Assembly: GCA_023362775.1 (NCBI GenBank)
Contig: JALMGJ010000004.1
Span: 78,668,798 to 78,732,797 of the forward strand
Direction of reading: 5' to 3'
Origin: Charina bottae
Lineage: Eukaryota; Chordata; Lepidosauria; Squamata; Charinaidae
DNA: 64,000 nt
In this document: positions 60,801 through 64,000 of the stretch, in pieces
Layout of the letters: each line of letters starts with the position of its first letter
Numbering within the stretch: the first letter of the stretch is position 1
Made by a program: the position numbers and the translations under genes
The notes under the pieces: generated by a model
What the model was told of the DNA's origin: nothing
Database searches by the model: none
What the model saw: the letters and a program-made list of their open reading frames with translations, nothing else

Positions 60801-61485
60801 GGTATACTAAAGAACGCCAATGGACAGATAGTAACCTGTTTAAAGGAGATCAAACTAAGATGGAAGGAGTATACTGAAACACTGTACAGTAGAGATGGCA
60901 ACAAATGCCCATTGAAATATAGCAAGCAACAGAAGAAAAATCAATCAAGGTTCTAACTAAGCTATACCAGCAAATCTGGAGAATGACACAATGGCAACTG
61001 ATTGGAAAAGGTCAATCTACATTCCAACACCAAAAAAAAGGAGACTTAACGAAGTGTGCAAACTATCGTACAATATCTTTATTTCACATGCTAGCAAAAT
61101 AATGCTTAGGATCATCCAACGCAGATTAGAGCCCTACATGGAAAAAGTGATGTCAGACATTCAAGCACTATTTTTTAAAAAAATTCACTTTTTTATAAGA
61201 GTGAATGGGAATGAACAAAAAACAATGCAAAATATATTTTGGCACAACACTATATTAAAATGTAGCAACTAAAAAAGCTGATGATCCGATTATTATTCTC
61301 TGAATATTACATCCCAGATTATATTATCCTGCTATCAAATTCTGTAAAGCCCTGTACCTGTCCAGGTATAAAACCGGAGGGAATTCTAATTTGTTGTGTA
61401 TCTTTTCTGGCCTTCCCAAAGCTTGATTGAATTCAAATCTTGAGAGCTCAAAGGTCAAGACAGGAGGTAGCTCAGTAAACCAGTG
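35212..61485 (-). CDS. USP25: USP25, ubiquitin-specific peptidase 25, 3' half of the gene (14 constitutive exons)
   Basis: USP25 is a cysteine protease of the USP family that removes ubiquitin from substrates in the cytosol. The exons, read on the minus strand, are 61485-61358, 58405-58310, 57290-57129, 56423-56218, 55044-54974, 54115-53887, 53145-52951, 52641-52511, 43801-43623, 39390-39312, 38926-38847, 37575-37452, 36607-36412 and 35384-35212. They splice in consistent phase into 2049 nt, 682 residues plus stop. The product runs from [20 protein letters not shown] in the USP fold, through the histidine box AGHYWAYIY, to the C-terminus LSRTPADGR. That C-terminus separates USP25 from its paralogue USP28. 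The usual vertebrate isoform is about 1055 residues, so roughly the first 367 residues, with the catalytic Cys, lie outside the window. No stop codon or frameshift breaks the reading frame. Compared with human USP25 as I remember it, only one inter-domain linker differs in length, being about six residues shorter. Confidence 0.95.
35785..36052. mobile_element. hAT-like non-autonomous element in the last USP25 intron
   Basis: It begins CAGAGCTTTCCAAACTGTG and ends TTTGGAAAGCCCTG. The flanks CTCTAGGT at 35777-35784 and GTCTAGGT at 36053-36060 agree at seven of eight bases, again with a central TA. It is CpG-rich and lies about 400 bp from the last coding exon. Confidence 0.88.
36412..36607 (-). 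CDS. USP25: USP25 penultimate exon (residues 561-626)
   Basis: This 196-nt exon encodes [40 protein letters not shown] and [16 protein letters not shown]. The acceptor follows a (TTG)n-like tract and reads CATGAAG. The donor is GTAAGT. The [11 protein letters not shown] segment is shared by USP25 and USP28, and the surrounding residues favour USP25. Confidence 0.95.
37452..37575 (-). CDS. USP25: USP25 exon (residues 519-560)
   Basis: This 124-nt exon encodes [20 protein letters not shown] then [20 protein letters not shown]. The [18 protein letters not shown] block is highly conserved in USP25. The acceptor is TTTTCTAG, giving one base of a split Asn codon. The donor is a strong GTAAGT. Confidence 0.95.
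37750..38300 (-). mobile_element. Old L2 LINE 3' fragment in a USP25 intron
   Basis: Similarity to the L2 C-terminal/3' UTR is seen around 37980-38290 (for example ACCAACCAGTAACCAGTGTA). An ATTT tract near 37780 marks its tail. It is highly worn. Confidence 0.55.
38309..38600 (+). mobile_element. Tc1/mariner left-end fragment
   Basis: TA is followed by CAGTGGTGCTTAAAAGCTTG and TCAATATTTCTGCGTAAGG. This is the terminal repeat of a widespread vertebrate Tc1-like element, and its inverted counterpart occurs at 63570-63602. Only one end was found here. Confidence 0.6.
38847..38926 (-). CDS. USP25: USP25 exon (residues 493-519)
   Basis: This 80-nt exon encodes [20 protein letters not shown] then ELFQKR. 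It follows a TTTTTGTGCAG acceptor and precedes a GTAAGA donor. The frame is easy to miss because another frame is also open here. The family normally has Glu-Trp-His at the start, whereas this gene has Trp-Trp-His. Confidence 0.92.
39312..39390 (-). CDS. USP25: USP25 exon (residues 466-492)
   Basis: This 79-nt exon encodes [20 protein letters not shown] then NMEDYE, matching the conserved USP25 segment. One base completes the split Arg codon after acceptor ATCCCAAG. The donor is GTTAGG, which is weak. Confidence 0.92.
39600..39840 (-). mobile_element. CORE/MIR-like SINE, worn
   Basis: The right end, read inverted, looks like a tRNA-type head (CAGTTTGGTGTAGTGGTTAA). The middle has GGAAGTGGTTTACCATTGCC. 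It is the same broad family as 49040-49287, but older. Confidence 0.55.
40830..43230 (+). mobile_element. CR1-like LINE, degenerate, split by a Penelope-like element
   Basis: Before the split, a Lys-rich pre-RT segment is readable ([16 protein letters not shown] near 40940). After it, [20 protein letters not shown] near 42100 corresponds to the CR1 RT motif NYRPVSL. The C-terminal [15 protein letters not shown] near 43000 matches the CR1 motif PYEERLRELG. Many stops are present. It lies antisense in a 4.2-kb USP25 intron. Confidence 0.75.
41065..41995 (-). mobile_element. Penelope-like element, C-terminal part with GIY-YIG endonuclease
   Basis: Minus-strand frames encode [20 protein letters not shown] then [17 protein letters not shown]. 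In the adjacent frame [15 protein letters not shown], with [11 protein letters not shown] after it, shows the GIY-YIG nuclease motifs (Gly-Val-Tyr and Val-Tyr-Ile-Gly). Penelope-like retroelements combine an RT with this nuclease. The RT itself is missing, so it is 5'-truncated. The 3' end at 41065 shares GTCGAAGGCTTTCAC with the foldback elements. A frameshift and stops make it inactive. Confidence 0.82.
43623..43801 (-). CDS. USP25: USP25 exon (residues 407-466)
   Basis: This 179-nt exon encodes [40 protein letters not shown] and [19 protein letters not shown]. It is nearly identical to the conserved C-terminal helical domain of USP25. The acceptor is TATTTAG in phase 0. The donor is GTAATT after two bases of an Arg codon. 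It is preceded by the largest intron of the window, 8.7 kb. Confidence 0.95.
44150..44215 (+). repeat. LINE 3' tail fragment
   Basis: GGTGAGATGGGCGACTATAT followed by AAATTTGATAAATAAATAAA is a common 3' end of sauropsid CR1-type elements. No coding part was recognised. Confidence 0.5.
45360..46025 (+). mobile_element. Possible L1-like 3' UTR with internal near-repeats
   Basis: An AT-rich block with two or three repeated segments (GATTTAAGAAATTAAGAATA-like, about 100 bp apart) ends in pyrimidine-rich sequence beside a SINE fragment. It resembles squamate L1 3' UTRs in character only. The assignment is weak. Confidence 0.3.
45769..45815. repeat. (TA)n microsatellite
   Basis: About twenty-three perfect TA repeats within the AT-rich block. 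Confidence 0.97.
46026..46130 (-). mobile_element. Truncated Sauria-type SINE head
   Basis: The tRNA-like head (complement of TGGCTCAGCGGG near 46105 and box B near 46055) matches the full SINEs. The Bov-B-like body and tail are missing. Confidence 0.8.
46582..46677 (-). CDS. USP25: USP25 alternative exon, 32 codons (b and muscle-type isoforms)
   Basis: This 96-nt open segment lies between a CTCCTATGACAG acceptor, which has a poor pyrimidine tract, and a GTACAA donor. It is phase 0 at both ends. It encodes [20 protein letters not shown] then [12 protein letters not shown], 32 residues. That equals the difference between the 1055- and 1087-residue isoforms of mammalian USP25. It sits downstream of the 38-codon exon and upstream of the exon starting AIKFEYARL. 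The weak polypyrimidine tract is consistent with alternative use. The call rests on length, phase and position. Confidence 0.8.
47350..47597 (-). mobile_element. CORE/MIR-like SINE, old
   Basis: The layout is as at 49040-49287: a head read inverted near 47570-47595, then a CORE-like middle and a GGAGTTCAATGTGGCTTACC-type 3' part. The match is weak. Confidence 0.4.
47617..48131 (+). mobile_element. L1-like short insertion (515 bp) with 19-bp target duplication
   Basis: An exact direct repeat ACTCTACCAGTAACTATAT at 47598-47616 and 48132-48150 flanks the block. It starts AAGCTTCCGGGGGAGGACCT, similar in style to vertebrate L1 5' ends (GGGGGAGG), and ends A-rich. No ORF2 is present. Long duplications of this size indicate LINE-type target-primed insertion. 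Family assignment is inference. Confidence 0.7.
48869..48982 (-). CDS. USP25: USP25 alternative exon, 38 codons (muscle-type isoform)
   Basis: A 114-nt open segment follows a good polypyrimidine acceptor (TTTTTTTTAATCTACAG) and precedes a GTATTG donor. It is phase 0 at both ends. It encodes 38 residues, starting [20 protein letters not shown] and ending QEGGYDDE. It lies in the intron at the junction where the long muscle isoform of mammalian USP25 gains 70 residues. Together with the 32-codon exon at 46582-46677 it supplies exactly 70. I matched length, phase, order and place, not a remembered protein sequence. The suboptimal donor fits regulated inclusion. Confidence 0.8.
49040..49287 (-). 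mobile_element. CORE/MIR-like SINE
   Basis: Read on the minus strand: a tRNA-type head (AGCCAGTTTAGTCTAGTGGT, then GAGTTCTAGTCCCGCCTTAG), a CORE-like segment (GGGTGACCTTGGGCCAGTCA), and a 3' part with CGCCTTTTTATAGGATA. It is a tRNA-derived SINE, not a functional tRNA gene. Confidence 0.75.
50138..50632 (+). mobile_element. Bov-B LINE 3' end
   Basis: An uninterrupted frame to 50617 encodes [40 protein letters not shown] and [20 protein letters not shown], the Bov-B ORF C-terminus. The end CACGAAGAGTCGGACACGAC and an (AAC)n tail follow. It is 5'-truncated and open over 160 codons, so it is a young copy. It is antisense to USP25. Confidence 0.93.
50868..50918. repeat. (GTAT)n / (GT)n microsatellite
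   Basis: About nine GTAT repeats pass into GT repeats immediately before the tRNA-like sequence of the R4/Dong fragment. Confidence 0.95.
50920..52268 (+). mobile_element. R4/Dong-type LINE, 5' part, behind a tRNA-like sequence
   Basis: At 50920-50990 a tRNA-like segment shows GGATAGCGTAGTGTTTAGAG and GAGGTTCAAATTCCGGCT. A frame at 51024-51524 ([20 protein letters not shown] and on) follows, then broken frames to 52268. These include [20 protein letters not shown] and [20 protein letters not shown], typical of the pre-RT region of R4/Dong elements. The RT core and 3' end are absent. It is antisense to USP25. Confidence 0.7.
52511..52641 (-). CDS. USP25: USP25 exon with a possible tandem acceptor (residues 363-406)
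   Basis: This 131-nt exon encodes [20 protein letters not shown] then [20 protein letters not shown]. The acceptor reads GGAGAAG in the transcribed sense. Splicing after either AG keeps the frame, so the start can be 52641 (adds one Glu) or 52638. The exon ends in phase 0 (MHM) before a GTGAGA donor. This is the point where alternative exons enter in other vertebrates, about human residue 779. Confidence 0.92.
52951..53145 (-). CDS. USP25: USP25 exon, start of the C-terminal region (residues 298-363)
   Basis: This 195-nt exon encodes [40 protein letters not shown] and a linker ending PMPSTAQ. The acidic/basic helix [11 protein letters not shown] is conserved. The linker after it is about six residues shorter than in the human protein as I remember it. 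The donor is GTCAGT and the final base is a split codon. Confidence 0.93.
53887..54115 (-). CDS. USP25: USP25 exon with the catalytic histidine box (residues 222-298)
   Basis: This 229-nt exon begins in phase 0 with [20 protein letters not shown] and continues with [20 protein letters not shown]. The His in AGHYW (window residue 240) is the catalytic histidine of the USP Cys/His/Asp-Asn triad. It corresponds to human His607 once the six-residue-shorter linker downstream is allowed for. The ND of KYNDISV supplies the third polar residue. The exon ends [24 protein letters not shown], closing the USP fold. All visible catalytic-site residues are intact, so the product should be active if the unseen N-terminal half is also intact. 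Confidence 0.96.
54974..55044 (-). CDS. USP25: USP25 exon (residues 198-221)
   Basis: This short 71-nt exon encodes [20 protein letters not shown] then MLQ. It is an amphipathic helix leading into the histidine-box exon. It begins with two bases completing an Asp codon, after acceptor ACTTTAG, and ends in phase 0 before a strong GTAAGT donor. Its length and phase fit exactly between its neighbours. Confidence 0.92.
55186..55260 (-). repeat. (CCAT)n tract with LINE 3' UTR remnant
   Basis: CCAT repeats are followed by GGGAACTCTGGGTGGCTATA, a worn version of the L2 3' UTR signature. Confidence 0.6.
55368..55614 (+). mobile_element. Solo LTR with 5-bp target duplication in a USP25 intron
   Basis: TGTGATGGATCTCGG...CCTGACA has TG/CA ends. 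It contains a TATATAG box near 55490 and an AATAAAG poly(A) signal near 55555. The exact repeat ATACA flanks it at 55363-55367 and 55615-55619. Length is 247 bp. It is antisense to the gene, and no internal retroviral or gypsy region is present. Confidence 0.85.
56218..56423 (-). CDS. USP25: USP25 exon (residues 129-198)
   Basis: This 206-nt exon encodes [18 protein letters not shown], then [20 protein letters not shown] and [20 protein letters not shown]. The conserved [16 protein letters not shown] block and the helix [14 protein letters not shown] are diagnostic for USP25. In the protein this region folds back on the catalytic core in the autoinhibited tetramer, according to published structures as I recall them. 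The acceptor is AAATGTAG and the donor GTACAA. Confidence 0.94.
57129..57290 (-). CDS. USP25: USP25 exon (residues 75-129)
   Basis: This 162-nt exon follows a TTTTGGCAG acceptor and ends before a GTAAAA donor, with split codons at both ends. It encodes [20 protein letters not shown] and then a Ser/Thr/Pro-rich stretch ([12 protein letters not shown]). The first part matches the conserved USP25 segment. The second part is a low-complexity linker, as expected for the insertion within the catalytic domain. Confidence 0.93.
58104..58293. mobile_element. Foldback element beside a USP25 splice donor
   Basis: Arms containing TTTTTGGTGCTCTCTGAGCT and its inverted copy surround the centre TAACATCATCAGTGCGATGA. 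It is the same family as 23038-23205. The flanks GAATATTCTATG (58092-58103) and GAATGTTCTATG (58294-58305) agree at 11 of 12 bases. The right flank overlaps the start of the intron that follows the exon at 58310-58405. Confidence 0.85.
58310..58405 (-). CDS. USP25: USP25 exon, charged helix in the catalytic domain insertion (residues 43-75)
   Basis: This 96-nt exon completes a split Arg codon and encodes [20 protein letters not shown] then [11 protein letters not shown]. It is a strongly basic, heptad-like helix belonging to the insertion inside the USP25/USP28 catalytic domain. In both proteins that insertion mediates oligomerisation, which is family knowledge. The acceptor is TTTTAAAAG. The donor is GTAACA, with C at +5, so it is a weak site. 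A foldback transposon lies immediately downstream: its target-site duplication covers intron positions +5 to +16. Confidence 0.92.
59170..61280 (+). mobile_element. Bov-B LINE, 5' region, endonuclease and partial RT, degenerate
   Basis: The 5' part has the Bov-B signature GAGAAGGCAATGGTAAACCA near 59472. The endonuclease follows ([33 protein letters not shown] near 60050, then a TDHKLL box near 60330). After it come the linker ([20 protein letters not shown]) and a pre-RT/RT start ([20 protein letters not shown]). Stops interrupt it, and it ends about 80 bp from a USP25 exon. It is antisense to USP25 and fills most of a 2.95-kb intron. Confidence 0.85.
61358..61485 (-). CDS. USP25: USP25 exon, catalytic domain (window residues 1-42)
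   Basis: This 128-nt exon starts in phase 0 after a TCTCCCAG acceptor and ends with a split Arg codon before a GTACAG donor. It encodes [20 protein letters not shown] followed by [15 protein letters not shown], a core strand region of the USP catalytic domain. In family alignments the [11 protein letters not shown] stretch precedes the fingers/palm strands that hold ubiquitin. It is the first exon recognised in the window. The exon upstream of it was not found between 61486 and 64000. Confidence 0.93.
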
Positions 61486-61579
61486 CTGGGAGAAACAACA
61501 GAGGAAAAATGAATTTTAATCACATTGAATTAAAAAAAAACTAATACGTTAGACACAAACATATTTTGGAGTATAGATC

Positions 61580-61660
61580 AGTACAATCCAGTCTTCCCAA
61601 ACTTGATGCCTTCAGATGTGTTGAACTACAACTATCATCCTTAGGCAATACTATTCTATG
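61580..61660. repeat. Worn hAT-derived repeat half
   Basis: TTGATGCCTTCAGATGTGTT then GAACTACAACTATCATCC resembles one end of a common sauropsid hAT-derived repeat. Confidence 0.5.
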
Positions 61661-61699
61661 GCACATTTAAAAAAAAAGGGGGGGAGGAAATCATATATT

Positions 61700-63270
61700 T
61701 GCTTTCAAATAATGCTTCTACTGTTAATGAGATCCAGGTTAATGAGATCCAGGTCTTAATATAAATGCCAGTCAACTATACAATGTTATTCAGGAAGTTC
61801 ATACAAAGTACTATGTTGAAACTGCAATTACATTAAAAATAGCACTATTGTCATATGTTGTTCTACCTTCCACAACTTTCTGAAACCAAAATCTATTTTT
61901 AGGTTTCCTTCTAATAATTTTCAAGTTAAATATTATTACAATCATTTTACAAACATAGTGGTGCTATCAGTAACCAGATTAATATTCTTATTTAATCAAA
62001 TTGGTTTTATTAAAAAAAAAAGACTGCACCTTGTGTGTGCTAATGGTTCTAGAGCAATCTATTTTTATATAATGACCAACAAATCAATTTATTTATTCAC
62101 TCCCTAGTGATAGCTCTGTGAATTGATACTATGCAATCTGACTTGTGTTCAAAGTTAAAAATTGATTAAAGCACTAAAATAACATGTTAAAATCGGAAAA
62201 GGCACTCCATACTTTTTCTTTGTTTTAGACATATATTTAATCTAATTTACTGACCTTGGAACATTATATCAAAATGTGTCAGATGCATAAAATTTCAATT
62301 TTGCAGTGTCTGCTTTTCTAGAAAATGAACAGATCTGTTCTCTTTATTCCAACTCACTAGGCTGAATTTTGGATGGTGTAATTGCACTGAGAAACTCTTT
62401 AGTAAAGGTGTTGTCCTAGAACCTTAGAGAAGACCAGGACAAAAAAAAATGGGAAAAATGTTAACTACAAAGAAAGCCCAATAGTTGTGGAGAGATCTTT
62501 AGACACATTTGAGAAACTAACTCCTATTCAAAAAGAAACTTGCTATCAAATTTATGCACATATTGCCTCTAAGTAGCTAAGGCATAATGGAAAGGTGGCC
62601 CCTAAAAGATGTTTAAACTGTTATTAAAAAGTGAACATTTTCACTTGTCCTAGTTGAAAGATCCAAAACACTGGTTTTGGATATTACAGATATGAGGCAT
62701 TTCCATATCTGTTCAGAGATGAAATTTTTCCTCATGGTACGGCTGCCAATTTGTTAAGATAAATATCTATATTTTTAAGATTCTGACATTATATTCCATA
62801 TATTACAAAAGTGCACGTAATGGTCACTCACATACAGACAAGGACATGAAACCATCATCTTCCAAAGAAAATTTTTGAAAAACTTTAAATTCCAACCAAA
62901 CAGACCTGGATCTATGTTTTCATACAATTGTTAAATGTGACAGTAAAGAGTGGGGAGTCTTCTTAAGTCCAATATTATTCATATTATTAATGCATTCCTA
63001 CCTGAGCAACCTGGTTTTTTTATCTTGGTTCTAGTAACAACCCTGTCCTGAAGATGACACTCTAAGACACTCTATCTACATTAACAGTGAAGAACAAGTA
63101 AACATTCGGACTTATTGGATACATTTAAAACTTGAAAATTTGCATTACTCAGAGTGATATAATAAATTACAAGAATTCCTAGAATATCTGTATCTATTAT
63201 GCTCAGCTCTCAGATTTGGTCTCCTTTTTTACTATTCTTGGTCTATGTAGTTGAAAGTAAAATATGGCAC
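61700..63270. other. USP25 intron or upstream intron sequence, unassigned
   Basis: No further USP25 exon was found here, and no repeat was recognised. The region is AT-rich. It presumably belongs to the intron upstream of the exon ending at 61485. Confidence 0.45.
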
Positions 63271-63284
63271 CTCACTATATTTTT

Positions 63285-63602
63285 TTATAAATTTCCATGA
63301 GGTTTCCAAATTTCCCCAGCATAATTTTCAATATTTCTGCATAAATACAACCTAAAATATTATCTGTTTTCCACATAAGTCCTAAAATTAGATAAAGAGA
63401 ACTCAGTTAAACAAATGAGTTAAAAACATTATACTTGTTCATTTATTTCAGGAAAATGATCCAAAGCTACATATTTGTACATATTTTCCTCAATAAATAA
63501 ATGAACAAGTATAATGTTTTTGTGTGGAGAACAGATAATTGGTCATATTTATGGAGAAATATTGAAAATTCAAAAAGGTTATCAAACTTTTAAGCACCAC
63601 TG
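63285..63602. mobile_element. Tc1/mariner-derived element made almost only of inverted ends
   Basis: The right end reads, inverted, ACAGTGGTGCTTAAAAGTTT. Both halves contain ATTATACTTGTTCATTTATT (one inverted) meeting near 63475. The transposase region is absent, so it is a palindromic MITE-like derivative. The left terminus is worn. Confidence 0.75.
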
Positions 63603-63692
63603 TAAATATATAGGCCAACAACTTGAAAGACATGGAAATTTATTGTAAAGAAGATTGTGGGGAATACCCTGCTTTAATGTATTGAAGGCTGG

Positions 63693-63826
63693 CTGTTGTG
63701 GGTCTTCCGGGCTATGTGGCCGTGTTCTGGAAGTTGTGGAGGAACCACAACTTACAGAACACGGCCACACAGCCCGGAAGACCCACAACAGCCATCGAAC
63801 TCCCGCCGTGAAAGCCTTCGACAATA
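63693..63826. mobile_element. Penelope-type foldback element, short, with 13-bp target duplication
   Basis: Two 47-bp arms (CTGTTGTGGGTCTTCCGGGC and its inverted copy) differ at two positions around the spacer AGGAA. The right end reads CGTGAAAGCCTTCGACAATA. The exact repeat TATTGAAGGCTGG lies at 63680-63692 and 63827-63839. It is the same family as 12892-13209. Confidence 0.88.
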
Positions 63827-64000
63827 TATTGAAGGCTGGCTTGCTTGTTTAATATCTTTTTGAGTGAACCTTGTATAATTGCCCATCAACACTTAATAAT
63901 AAATCTGAAAGACAGAACACTCAAAATAGGATGATATAATTAATTTTTATCAATTCATCCTGTTGAAATTTAAAAAAAAAAGCTTTAAGGAAGGGTAAGG

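Noticed and set aside
35212..61485. Assignment of the host gene to USP28
   Set aside because: USP28 shares the exon plan. The C-terminus SRTPADGR, the block [16 protein letters not shown] and the alternative exon lengths fit USP25.

Overview
The window is vertebrate nuclear DNA, almost certainly from a squamate reptile (lizard or snake). The evidence is a split gene with GT-AG introns plus a squamate-typical repeat load: Bov-B (RTE) LINEs, tRNA-headed SINEs of the Sauria type that share the Bov-B tail, L2 and CR1 LINEs, an R4/Dong LINE, Penelope-like elements, hAT and Tc1-like DNA transposons and short solo LTRs. Species was not determined.

The only protein-coding host gene recognised is the 3' half of USP25 (ubiquitin-specific peptidase 25) on the minus strand, from 61485 down to the stop codon at 35212-35214. 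Fourteen constitutive exons were assembled by hand. All splice sites are GT-AG, phases agree at every junction, and the exons total 2049 nt (682 residues plus stop). They cover the C-terminal half of the catalytic domain, with the catalytic histidine, and the helical C-terminal region. Two further in-frame exons of 114 and 96 nt lie in the 8.7-kb intron. They fit the alternative exons of the muscle-type and b-type USP25 isoforms. The N-terminal half, including the catalytic cysteine, lies beyond the right edge.

Positions 1-35211 lie downstream of the gene and hold no supported host gene. L2 LINEs dominate: minus-strand at 1-1000, 3340-6180, 9790-10095, 15510-17110 and 18630-19640, and plus-strand at 13797-15500 and 25640-26640. 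Later insertions sit inside them: Sauria-type SINEs, a solo LTR, a Bov-B fused head-to-tail with an L2, Penelope foldback elements and a cluster of nested hAT elements. Between the repeats lie long AT-rich stretches in which nothing was recognised.

The USP25 introns (35.4-64 kb) carry a CR1 split by a Penelope-like element with a GIY-YIG endonuclease, a Bov-B 3' end, an R4/Dong fragment behind a tRNA-like sequence, a short L1-like insertion with a 19-bp target duplication, a solo LTR, a 2-kb 5'-containing Bov-B, and foldback elements. One foldback element lies within a few bases of a USP25 splice donor. No coding system foreign to vertebrates was found. The most interesting items are the conserved alternative exons, the splice-site-adjacent foldback insertion, the nested hAT elements with TA-centred 8-bp duplications, and several chimeric or internally deleted LINEs. 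Functional names rest on recognition of protein motifs by eye, not on database searches.
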